From the NCBI GenBank assembly GCA_019117525.1, contig DWZO01000042.1, positions 1 to 22,425 on the forward strand: 22,425 bases of DNA. The letters run 5' to 3'. Each line of letters opens with the position of its first letter. Within the stretch, counting starts at the first letter, position 1. Positions 14,047 to 20,818 of the stretch are shown here, one piece after another. The translations under genes and the position numbers were made by a program. The notes under the pieces were generated by a model that saw only the letters and a program-made list of their open reading frames with translations, did no database searches and had not been told where the DNA came from. The DNA is from Allocoprobacillus merdigallinarum (GTDB taxonomy: Bacteria > Bacillota_I > Bacilli_A > Erysipelotrichales > Coprobacillaceae).

Positions 14047-14074
14047 ATTTTACGTAAAATGCCTGTTCAGTCAA
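14047..14074 (-). promoter_or_regulatory. suf operon promoter with 14-bp palindrome
   Basis: The minus-strand -35 TTGACT (14069-14074) and -10 TAAAAT (14047-14052) are 16 nt apart, 24 nt before the sufC ATG. A perfect palindrome ATTTTACGTAAAAT (14047-14060) covers the -10 and half of the spacer, so a bound protein would block polymerase. A repressor of Fe-S genes could act here. No regulator gene of the IscR type is in the window. Confidence 0.65.
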
Positions 14075-14123
14075 GCAATACGATAATTAAATTTATTATA
14101 TCCCATTTTTGAAAAAAACTTTC

Positions 14124-14157
14124 TAAAAAAAGACAGCAGATTGATTTTGCTGTCTTA
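14124..14157 (-). terminator. Terminator of the micro-ORF pair
   Basis: The minus-strand stem AAGACAGCA/TGCTGTCTT (arms 14148-14156 and 14130-14138) with a 9-nt loop runs into T7. It lies about 10 nt after the stop of the YjcZ-like micro-ORF, supporting that ORF as the end of a real transcript. Confidence 0.85.
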
Positions 14158-14165
14158 TCACTGCG

Positions 14166-14243
14166 TTAGCAGATTCCACAAATAATAACCAATAAAATAA
14201 ATAAAACTAAAATGAGTGTAAAAGACCCTTGATGTGCTAACAT
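14166..14243 (-). CDS. YjcZ-like sporulation micro-protein, 25 aa
   Basis: The peptide is a short polar head (MLAHQG) followed by one hydrophobic helix, SFTLILVLFILLVIICGIC. It closely recalls the end of YjcZ-family spore peptides (FVLIVVLFILLIIVG type), although the Gly/Tyr-rich head of Bacillus members is reduced to a single Gly. AAAGGGGG lies 7 nt before the ATG; an in-frame ATG two codons earlier would be too close to it. The start overlaps the end of the preceding micro-ORF (ATGTTAG), implying coupled translation, and a terminator follows within 10 nt. YjcZ-type peptides are small membrane proteins of sporulating cells with a poorly known role. The organism's YunB supports a sporulation setting. 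Confidence 0.65.
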   Translation of the reverse strand: MLAHQGSFTLILVLFILLVIICGIC

Positions 14244-14341
14244 ATCCATTCCCCCTTTATATTGATTAAAAATAAGATGATTAATAAAATAAATAAAGCT
14301 ATCGTAATCTCACTATGAAAACAATTCGAATTTTCTACCAT
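14237..14341 (-). CDS. Small membrane peptide upstream of the YjcZ-like gene, 34 aa
   Basis: The 34-aa ORF has a polar head with one Cys and one His (VENSNCFHSE), a hydrophobic helix (ITIALFILLIILFLIN) and a short charged end. AGGAGG stands 7 nt before this ATG; a second ATG directly upstream (14344) is only 4 nt away. The helix shares the LFILLxI pattern of the downstream YjcZ-like peptide, so the two may be diverged duplicates. A CATAATATA box 24 nt upstream resembles the mother-cell SigK -10 (CATA-N3-TA). No family can be named with certainty. Confidence 0.5.
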   Translation of the reverse strand: MVENSNCFHSEITIALFILLIILFLINIKGEWIC

Positions 14342-14364
14342 CATGATTCCTCCTATACACACTA

Positions 14365-14373
14365 TATATTATG
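14365..14373 (-). promoter_or_regulatory. Possible SigK-like -10 box for the micro-ORF pair
   Basis: CATAATATA on the minus strand fits CATA-N3-TA, the -10 form used by the late mother-cell sigma factor SigK. No clear -35 was found, so this is only suggestive. Confidence 0.3.
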
Positions 14374-14412
14374 GTAAAATCATCGTAAATTTTGTGTTCT
14401 TGCCTACAAAAG

Positions 14413-14440
14413 TTGAAAAAATCTAAAGATTGTGTATAAT
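14413..14440 (+). promoter_or_regulatory. Promoter of the two PrsA-like lipoprotein genes
   Basis: -35 TTGAAA (14413-14418) and -10 TATAAT (14435-14440) are 16 nt apart, with an extended TGTG before the -10. It lies 28 nt before the ATG, which has AAGGAGG as SD. It looks like a strong housekeeping promoter. Confidence 0.8.
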
Positions 14441-14467
14441 AATATTGTTTATACTAAGGAGGTTCTT

Positions 14468-15445
14468 ATGAAACAAAAAAAGCTTATAAGTTTGGCACTT
14501 GCAAGCATTCTATTACTCAGTGGTTGTAGTTCAAAAACAGTCCAGAAAGATGGTAAAGATGTTGTTGCTTCAATTGATGATGTCAGTCTTCTAGCTGATG
14601 ATTTATATCAGGATTTAGCTTCATCTACTCAAGGTAAGCAAGCTTTATTTTCGTATGTATTAGACCAGCTTATTCGTAATAATTTTCCAGCCAACGATGA
14701 CATGGAAGAAAATGCTGATGAAATTGTTAAAAACATTGAAACAAACTATCAAAATCAATATGGAGATAGCGCTGAAGAAGAATTACAAAGCGCTTTAGAA
14801 GCATCAGGTGTAGAAGATTTAGATGAATATAGAGATTCTTTGATTCAATCTTTACAATATGCAGAATTCTTGAAAGATTATATTAATGATCATTTTGATG
14901 AAGTCTTTGAAGATTATTATCAACAAGCTTCTCCTCGTATGGTTCATATCATTAAAGTATCTATGAGCGATCCAGAAAATCCAACTAATGAAGAAAATGA
15001 TAAATTAAAGGAAGTTCAGTCTTTATTAAAAACAAATAAAAGTTTTGAAGATATCGCCTATGATTATTCTGATGATGAAAATACAAAAAGCGCAAAAGGA
15101 AGTCTTGGTATTATTGATGCTAATACGGATTTATCAAGTACCTATGGTGAAGAAGTGCAGACTGCTGCCAGAACACTAAAAGAAGGAGAAGTCAGTGAAG
15201 CTATTCAGGGATCAGATGGAGTTTATTTTGTAAAATGTACAAGTACAGATCAAGAATCAATTAAAAAAGAATTAAAAACTGTTGATGTTGATTCACCATT
15301 ATTAACTTATGATGATTATATGGTTTATCTTGCTTTTAACACATATGAAATCAATTACCATGATGATACAATTAAACAGACTATTCAAGATATTGTTGAT
15401 GAGAATTTAGATATTCGCAATGATTTAAGAAAGGAGAACTCATAA
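14468..15445 (+). CDS. prsA: PrsA-like foldase lipoprotein (parvulin-type peptidyl-prolyl isomerase)
   Basis: The 325-aa protein is exported and lipid-anchored. A basic start (MKQKK) and hydrophobic helix lead to lipobox LLSGC with the modified cysteine at 20. Residues about 35-150 form the helical chaperone arm. The parvulin domain (about 155-262) shows MVHIIKVSM, FEDIAYDYSDDENTKSAKGS, LGIID and VYFVKCTS. A helical C-terminal return follows. PrsA proteins help secreted proteins fold at the outer membrane face. A start at 14432 would fall within the promoter, so the ATG at 14468 with AAGGAGG is chosen. The stop overlaps the next start (TAATG), so the two lipoproteins are coupled. Confidence 0.88.
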   Translation: MKQKKLISLALASILLLSGCSSKTVQKDGKDVVASIDDVSLLADDLYQDLASSTQGKQALFSYVLDQLIRNNFPANDDMEENADEIVKNIETNYQNQYGDSAEEELQSALEASGVEDLDEYRDSLIQSLQYAEFLKDYINDHFDEVFEDYYQQASPRMVHIIKVSMSDPENPTNEENDKLKEVQSLLKTNKSFEDIAYDYSDDENTKSAKGSLGIIDANTDLSSTYGEEVQTAARTLKEGEVSEAIQGSDGVYFVKCTSTDQESIKKELKTVDVDSPLLTYDDYMVYLAFNTYEINYHDDTIKQTIQDIVDENLDIRNDLRKENS

Positions 15446-16302
15446 TGAAAAAACTAATCATGTTGTTATTATGCGGTAGTTTATTGTATGGTTGTTCTTC
15501 TTCAAGTTATAGTGTTCAAGTTTCTGATGCTCAAGATTCACTTATGAGTGGAAGTCAATTAGATATTACAAAACAAGATTATTTTGAATATTTATTAGAT
15601 AATTATGGTGCTCAAGAAATTGTCACAACTATTCTTGATAATATTGCTGATAAAGAAATTACTGATCAAGAAGAAATTGATAAACTCGTGCAACAAAGAG
15701 AAGATGAATATGCAGAATATGCTGATGGAGATTTAGAAAAATATGCTCAGAATCTTGGTTATGAATCAAAAGAAGATTATTTAAATGAATCTTTGATTCC
15801 TGAAGTTAAACAAGAATTATTACGTCAAAAATATATTGAAGAATATTTAGATGATTTAATTGCAGAATATCAGGTTTGCAGCATGAAAAAAATTGTTGTA
15901 GAAAAAGAATCTGAAGCGCTAGAAATCATTGAAAAATCAACTGATGAAAAAGCTTTTGATCAATTATTAGAAGATTATGGCAGTGATGGTGAAGATGCAG
16001 GCGTTGTCACAAAAAATTCTTCTTTAGACGATAATTTAAAAGATAAATTATCTGATCTTAATAAAGTAGAAAAAGATGGTGTTTACAGTCAAGCTATTAA
16101 ATTAAGTGATGATAATTATGCTGTTGTTTATCTATATGATACTGCTCATAAAAATACGGATGGCATCGTTTCAGCACTTGCTAGTGATGGAGAGGTCCAA
16201 GAAAAAGCTGAAGGAGCTTATTTAAAGAAATATCATTTTGAAGTTCACGATGATTTATTAAAAACAGAAATTAAAGAGATTTCTGATAATTATTTGGAAT
16301 AA
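15445..16302 (+). CDS. PrsA/SurA-like lipoprotein with degenerate parvulin region
   Basis: The 285-aa lipoprotein has lipobox LLYGC with the modified cysteine at 17. The helical arm (about 35-140, including ITKQDYFEYLLDNYGAQEIV and KEDYLNESLIPEVKQELLRQ) matches SurA/PrsA N-domains and the layout matches the preceding gene, so it is a diverged tandem duplicate. The parvulin-like part (about 145-250) begins CSMKKIVVEKESEALEIIE, where the usual His-Ile-Leu catalytic opening (VHIIKV in the neighbour) is absent. It is likely a chaperone without isomerase activity. GGAGA precedes the ATG by a few nt, and the gene ends inside a strong terminator. Confidence 0.75.
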   Translation: MKKLIMLLLCGSLLYGCSSSSYSVQVSDAQDSLMSGSQLDITKQDYFEYLLDNYGAQEIVTTILDNIADKEITDQEEIDKLVQQREDEYAEYADGDLEKYAQNLGYESKEDYLNESLIPEVKQELLRQKYIEEYLDDLIAEYQVCSMKKIVVEKESEALEIIEKSTDEKAFDQLLEDYGSDGEDAGVVTKNSSLDDNLKDKLSDLNKVEKDGVYSQAIKLSDDNYAVVYLYDTAHKNTDGIVSALASDGEVQEKAEGAYLKKYHFEVHDDLLKTEIKEISDNYLE

Positions 16303-16324
16303 GGCTTTTCCTTATTCCTTTTTT
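16296..16324 (+). terminator. Terminator of the lipoprotein operon
   Basis: Stem GGAATAAGG/CCTTATTCC with a 5-nt loop, followed by T6. The stop codon of the second lipoprotein lies in the first arm. Confidence 0.92.
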
Positions 16325-16355
16325 ATTGTAAAATGAAATATAGGAGGTATGAAAA

Positions 16356-16760
16356 ATGGATAACTGTATTTTTTGTAAGATTGCCAATCATGAAATTCCT
16401 GGTAAAATTATCTATGAAGATGATATTTGTATGGCTTTCCTTGATTTAAGCCAAACAACTGATGGACATACACTTGTTATTCCTAAAAATCATTATGCTC
16501 ACATTTTAGAAGTTGACAGCCAAACTTTAGCACATATGATGGAAGTTGTTCAAAAGGTCGCATTACAGCTTCAAAATCAGCTTCATGCAAAAGGTTTTAA
16601 TATAATAACAAATATGAATGAAGTTGCAGGTCAAACTGTACATCATTTTCATATTCATATTATTCCACGTTACAATCGCGATGATGGTTTTCAAGCTCAC
16701 TATCAAGATCGCAGCCAAGATGTGAATTTAGATGATATTTATCAAAAAATAACAAAATAA
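16356..16760 (+). CDS. HIT-family nucleotide-binding protein (HinT-like)
   Basis: The 134-aa protein is of normal HinT length. The zinc-type start CIFCKI (C4, C7), the FLDLSQTTDGHTLVIPKNHY block and the histidine triad H97-F-H99-I-H101 in VHHFHIHIIPRY are intact, so catalysis is expected. Family members hydrolyse nucleoside phosphoramidates and adenylates in the cytoplasm. GGAGG is 7-8 nt from the ATG. It lies alone between two terminators, so it is probably monocistronic. Confidence 0.95.
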   Translation: MDNCIFCKIANHEIPGKIIYEDDICMAFLDLSQTTDGHTLVIPKNHYAHILEVDSQTLAHMMEVVQKVALQLQNQLHAKGFNIITNMNEVAGQTVHHFHIHIIPRYNRDDGFQAHYQDRSQDVNLDDIYQKITK

Positions 16761-16763
16761 GAG

Positions 16764-16797
16764 AAACAAGAGTTTGATAACTCTTGTTTTGTGTTTT
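16764..16797 (+). terminator. Terminator of the HIT gene
   Basis: Perfect 11-bp stem AAACAAGAGTT/AACTCTTGTTT with a TGAT loop (16764-16789), followed by a T-rich tract. Confidence 0.88.
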
Positions 16798-16833
16798 TAT
16801 ATTGAGTAGAAAATTATCAAAAAGGAGAAGATT

Positions 16834-17868
16834 ATGCATAAAATAAAAATTAATATGTTATCGAATGCTGATAAAGTTCGTGGTCAAGGTGTGGGGAGTG
16901 CTTATCTTGAACAAGTTGCTTTAGTTAAAAACGAGTTAAGTGATTATTTTGATGTTGTGATTAATGATTCCAAATCTGCCGATATTATCCATTGTCATAC
17001 AATTTTACCTCAGTATCTCATGAAAATGAAAAGAAACAAAGGTATTAATGTTGCTTATGTTCATTTCTTACCAGATACATTAGATGGAAGTATCCAATTA
17101 CCTCATTCAGCTTTAACAGTATTCAAAAAATACATTACTCATTTTTATAATACTGCTGATTATCTGATTGTTGTTAATCCTATCTTTATAAAGGATTTGG
17201 TACGTTTTGGAATTGATGAACATAAAATTAAATATATTCCTAATTTTGTATCTAAAGAAACTTTCTACAAACAGGAAAAAGAACATATTCAACAAACGAG
17301 ATCTCAATATCATATTGATGAAAATGCTTTTGTTGTATTAGGAGTTGGACAAGTTCAAACACGAAAAGGTGTCAAAGATTTTATTGAAGTTGCTAAAAAA
17401 TTACCTGATATAACTTTCGTTTGGGCCGGTGGATTTTCTTTTGGAAAAATTACTGATGGTTATGAAGAACTCAAGGAAATATATGAAAACCCACCTCATA
17501 ATGTCCATTTTATCGGTATCGTTCCTCGTGAATCAATGAATGACATCTATAATATGGCTGATATACTATTTATGCCCTCATATAACGAACTTTTTCCAAT
17601 GTCTATCCTAGAAGCTATTAATAGTCAAAAACCACTTCTATTAAGAGATTTGGAGCTTTATCAAGATATTTTATTTCAAAAATATCTTGTTGCTGATGAC
17701 AACGAAGGATTTATCAAAAATATTTTAAAACTGAAAAATGATCCTCAGTTCTATTCTCAATATCAAAACTATTCATATGAAATCAGCCAATATTATTCTA
17801 AAGAACATGTTAAAGAAATGTGGAAAGAATTTTATCTCGATATTGCTAAAAAAAGAATTTATAAGTGA
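16834..17868 (+). CDS. GT4 glycosyltransferase, likely second-step diacylglycerol glycolipid synthase (BgsA/CpoA-like)
   Basis: The 344-aa protein has the GT-B fold. INMLSNADKVRGQGVGSAYL at the N-terminus and YVHFLPDTLDGSIQLP (75-90), then VVNPIFIKDL and IPNFVSKE, match the streptococcal/enterococcal CpoA/BgsA type that adds a second sugar to monoglycosyl-diacylglycerol. The nucleotide-sugar half has GVGQVQTRKGVKDFIEVAKK and the E-x7-E motif at E252/E260 (NELFPMSILEAI). No TM helix is seen, so it is a peripheral membrane enzyme. SD AAAGGAG is well placed. It converges on the operon encoding the probable first-step enzyme, which supports a shared glycolipid pathway. The exact donor sugar cannot be read. 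Confidence 0.8.
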   Translation: MHKIKINMLSNADKVRGQGVGSAYLEQVALVKNELSDYFDVVINDSKSADIIHCHTILPQYLMKMKRNKGINVAYVHFLPDTLDGSIQLPHSALTVFKKYITHFYNTADYLIVVNPIFIKDLVRFGIDEHKIKYIPNFVSKETFYKQEKEHIQQTRSQYHIDENAFVVLGVGQVQTRKGVKDFIEVAKKLPDITFVWAGGFSFGKITDGYEELKEIYENPPHNVHFIGIVPRESMNDIYNMADILFMPSYNELFPMSILEAINSQKPLLLRDLELYQDILFQKYLVADDNEGFIKNILKLKNDPQFYSQYQNYSYEISQYYSKEHVKEMWKEFYLDIAKKRIYK

Positions 17869-17888
17869 TTAAACTTATAAATTCTTTT
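17851..17888. terminator. Bidirectional terminator between convergent genes
   Basis: Perfect 16-bp arms AAAAGAATTTATAAGT and ACTTATAAATTCTTTT with a 6-nt loop (GATTAA), with A-rich and T-rich sides. It includes the stop codon of the + strand glycosyltransferase and touches the end of the minus-strand YhaM gene. Confidence 0.9.
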
Positions 17889-18836
17889 TTATTCATACAT
17901 TTTTGGTTTATAAATCGTTCTATTCTCTAATGAAAAAATACGTTTTGAAGTTTCTCCAGATTCCAATGTATCTAAAGCTTTATTAAACATATTCATTCTG
18001 GCATCCATATTATCAATCATATGCAACATTTCTGCTTCTCTAATTTGTGGAAGTACTGGTGAACCATACTCATTTTTTCCATGATGAGATAAGATCATAT
18101 GTTGTAATAATGTGACTTCTTCACCTTCAATATGAAGCTCCTGTGCTGCAGCATAAACCATGGATTGCGCAATAGAGATATGCCCTAACATCTGTCCTTC
18201 AAATGTATAGCTTGGAACAACTGGTCCACTTAATTCAACTGTTTTTCCAATGTCATGAAGCAAAATACCAGAATATAACAAATCAGCATTTAATTCAGGA
18301 TAAACATTCATTAAAGCATCAGCTACTCTTAACATAGACAATGTGTGAAAAGCTAAACCAGATACAAATTCGTGATGATTTTTACTGGCAGCAGGATAAA
18401 CTTTAAGTTTTTCAAAATTATTTTCAAAAAGATGTTTCGTTAAAACATATAATTTTGTATTAGAAATACGCTGAATATATTGTTTTAATTCTTTCATCAT
18501 CATTTCACTATCCATTGGTGCCTTAACCAAAAACTGAATTTGTTGTGAACGTTGATATGAAACATCATCAATAGATATAAGCTTCATTTGACGATCATCG
18601 CTATATTTAATAATATCACCTTTTGCTCTTACAACAGCACCTGTTTTTAAAGATTCAATATGTTCCTGACTGGCATTCCATAACTTGGCATCAATTGTCC
18701 CAGTATCATCTTGAAAAACAATACTCAAGTAATTACTTTTATGAGCACCATTTGTTTTTCCTAAAGTGACATGTGAAATCATTGCTGTAAATTCCACATT
18801 ATCGTCACCACATTTCATATCTTTAATTTTAATCAT
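17889..18836 (-). CDS. yhaM: YhaM-type 3'-5' exoribonuclease (OB fold + HD domain)
   Basis: The 315-aa protein is of YhaM length. The OB-fold nucleic-acid-binding domain (about 12-92) includes NYLSIVFQDDTGTIDAKLWN. The HD phosphohydrolase domain (about 155-280) has H164, the LLHDIGK motif (H194, D195), H219, HH251-252 and D275, a full metal set. YhaM degrades RNA or single-stranded DNA from the 3' end using Mn2+. The longer frame to 18887 lies inside the upstream gene. The ATG at 18836 has GGGAGGA at 5 nt. It overlaps the GT4-RecX gene by 8 nt, so translation of a nuclease is coupled to that of the fusion protein. Confidence 0.9.
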   Translation of the reverse strand: MIKIKDMKCGDDNVEFTAMISHVTLGKTNGAHKSNYLSIVFQDDTGTIDAKLWNASQEHIESLKTGAVVRAKGDIIKYSDDRQMKLISIDDVSYQRSQQIQFLVKAPMDSEMMMKELKQYIQRISNTKLYVLTKHLFENNFEKLKVYPAASKNHHEFVSGLAFHTLSMLRVADALMNVYPELNADLLYSGILLHDIGKTVELSGPVVPSYTFEGQMLGHISIAQSMVYAAAQELHIEGEEVTLLQHMILSHHGKNEYGSPVLPQIREAEMLHMIDNMDARMNMFNKALDTLESGETSKRIFSLENRTIYKPKMYE

Positions 18837-20814
18837 TTGTGTCCTCCCATAATTGTTGAATAATTTCCATAACATCATCATATTCATAGCCTTTTTGAAC
18901 TAAAAAAGTAATAATTTTACTTTTAAGAATATGAGATTGATATCTATTTTTATAACGATTATATACACGATAATATTCTTTTGTCAGTAAATTCATAGTA
19001 TGTTCTTTAGGTATTGAAAAATCAAAATTTTCAATGGCTCTTTCTACTACATCTTGTGAAAAACCTTTATTAAACAATTTATTTCTAATATTTTGTATTA
19101 ATGCGTATTGTGGTCTTGTGGTATTTTCATTATAAAGTTTTTGTACCAACTCCACAGCTTTGTCATATTCCAAATCTTGGGAATATTCTTCCAAATACTC
19201 ATCAATGATAAATGGTGAAACACCTTCTTTTTTGAGATGATAAATAATTTTGTTCATTCCCATTCCCAATCGTTTTGCCTTTTGAAAATAGTTTCTAGTG
19301 TATTCAGCATCATCAATAAGATTTTTTTGCATCAATAAATCCATTGTCATCTCTACTTGAATATCATCAAAATCTCCTTTATCCATAAGTTTCTTTTGCA
19401 TTTTCGCATAAGTATAATCTTTATATGTTAAATACTTTAATGCCAATTTATATGCTTTAGAAACTTGTTCCTGATCTTTTAAAGCATCTAGTTCTTCTCT
19501 ATCTACAACTTGTCCAACAGATAAGCCATAACGTTCAATAACCTGTCCAGATAGACTCAATAGAATTTGATGATGATCAAATTGAAATGCAACAGTGTAT
19601 AGATGATTATTTTCAGGAGTAATAGAAACAACCTTATAACAATAATGATGTTTTGCTAATGCCTGTTCATATGTACGTAGAATATGCTGATAAAAATTCT
19701 CACTACTATATTTTTGTGCATCGTTTCTCGCACAAGTAGAAAGTTGTGTTAAATCAGAATGATACATATGAATAATTTTCTCAACTAAATCTTGTTGGTC
19801 TTTAAAGAAATAACCATTATGACCATCGACAATAACACCATCCAGATTTTTGTCATATCTTGCTAAAACAGGTAACCCACTAGCCATAGCCTCAATAAAA
19901 GTCAGCCCCTGTGTTTCCGTTACTGATGCCGAAACAAATAATTGTGCTGCATGATAAAACGAAGGGACATACTCACTCTCTTTTGGTCCTGTAAAGAATA
20001 TATGACTTTCTAATCCTTTTTGATGAACCAAAGTTTTTAATTCTTCAAGTTGTGGCCCACCGCCAACAATCATAAGACATATCTTATCTTCTTTTTTCAC
20101 AATATCAGACATTGCATCTATTAAAATTTCAATACTTTTCTCAGGAGCAATTCTACCTAAAAAAATAACAACAAACTTATCCTGTAAATGATATTCCTGC
20201 AAAATCTGATCCACTAAACCTTGATTTTTATTTTCTAATGCAAATGCCTCTAGTTCCAAACCAGTTGGAATCACATGAATAGAATTAGAAATACCATATT
20301 TTCTCAATGCATCAGCTGTCTTTTGTGAAGGTACAATAAGCTCAGAACAGCTATTTCCATATATCTTAGAAATTTTTTCAATAATTTTTTTAGCCGCCTG
20401 ATCCACAGCTTTTAAATTCCCAGGCGTAATATAATGAGAATAATCGGCCCACATTGTATGATAAGTATAACAAACTGGAATGTTTAAAATTTCACCAGCT
20501 ATCTTCCCAAAAATACCTATCCCAAATTCTGTCTGAATATGAATAATATCAGGCTGGAATTCTTTTAATTCTTTCATACCTTTAAAAGAATAGATATTGG
20601 ATGCACGATAACCATATAATTTTTTTAAATCAATACCAGGCAAACGTAATACTCCATCATCCTCATCAATATAATCACTATTATGAGGTAATATAGTTGT
20701 CACAACTAAAACATGATGCCCATGTTTTTTTAATTCTTTTTTTAGAATATGTGTAGATGTCGCTACACCATTAATATCGGGTAAATAAGTATCACTAAAT
20801 AAAGCTATATTCAT
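18829..20814 (-). CDS. Fusion of GT4 glycosyltransferase (diacylglycerol glucosyltransferase-like) and RecX
   Basis: The 661-aa protein joins two families. Residues 1-385 are a GT4 enzyme of the alMGS/BgsB type (1,2-diacylglycerol 3-glucosyltransferase): MNIALFSDTYLPDINGVATS, YHTMWADYSHYITPG (118-132), VIPTGLELEAF, FLGRIAPEKSIEIL and the E-x7-E at E300/E308. Residues about 393-661 are a whole RecX protein: a small beta domain (KVVSITPENNHLYTVAF, VIERYGLSVGQVVDREEL) then three-helix repeats (ALKYLTYKDYTYAKMQKKLM, LIDDAEYTRNYFQKAKRLGM, GVSPFIIDEYLEEYSQD). RecX modulates RecA filaments. The linker is almost nil, and no in-frame start or SD is seen near the junction, so RecX cannot easily be made alone. 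It lies 4 nt after the LPG-synthase-like gene, with TTGGAGT as SD. A sequencing error joining two genes is the main alternative. Confidence 0.9.
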   Translation of the reverse strand: MNIALFSDTYLPDINGVATSTHILKKELKKHGHHVLVVTTILPHNSDYIDEDDGVLRLPGIDLKKLYGYRASNIYSFKGMKELKEFQPDIIHIQTEFGIGIFGKIAGEILNIPVCYTYHTMWADYSHYITPGNLKAVDQAAKKIIEKISKIYGNSCSELIVPSQKTADALRKYGISNSIHVIPTGLELEAFALENKNQGLVDQILQEYHLQDKFVVIFLGRIAPEKSIEILIDAMSDIVKKEDKICLMIVGGGPQLEELKTLVHQKGLESHIFFTGPKESEYVPSFYHAAQLFVSASVTETQGLTFIEAMASGLPVLARYDKNLDGVIVDGHNGYFFKDQQDLVEKIIHMYHSDLTQLSTCARNDAQKYSSENFYQHILRTYEQALAKHHYCYKVVSITPENNHLYTVAFQFDHHQILLSLSGQVIERYGLSVGQVVDREELDALKDQEQVSKAYKLALKYLTYKDYTYAKMQKKLMDKGDFDDIQVEMTMDLLMQKNLIDDAEYTRNYFQKAKRLGMGMNKIIYHLKKEGVSPFIIDEYLEEYSQDLEYDKAVELVQKLYNENTTRPQYALIQNIRNKLFNKGFSQDVVERAIENFDFSIPKEHTMNLLTKEYYRVYNRYKNRYQSHILKSKIITFLVQKGYEYDDVMEIIQQLWEDTND

Positions 20815-20818
20815 AAAA

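Noticed and set aside
14024..14074. N-terminal extension of SufC by 17 residues
   Set aside because: It would translate the -10 region and palindrome; the ATG at 14023 has an ideal SD and the protein then starts as SufCs do.
14075..14467. Riboswitch or T-box in the long gap before the lipoproteins
   Set aside because: The gap is explained by two micro-ORFs, their terminator and two divergent promoters; no leader-like fold or specifier sequence was seen.
18837..18887. 17-residue N-terminal extension of YhaM
   Set aside because: It lies wholly inside the GT4-RecX coding end and has no SD; the ATG at 18836 has GGGAGGA at 5 nt.
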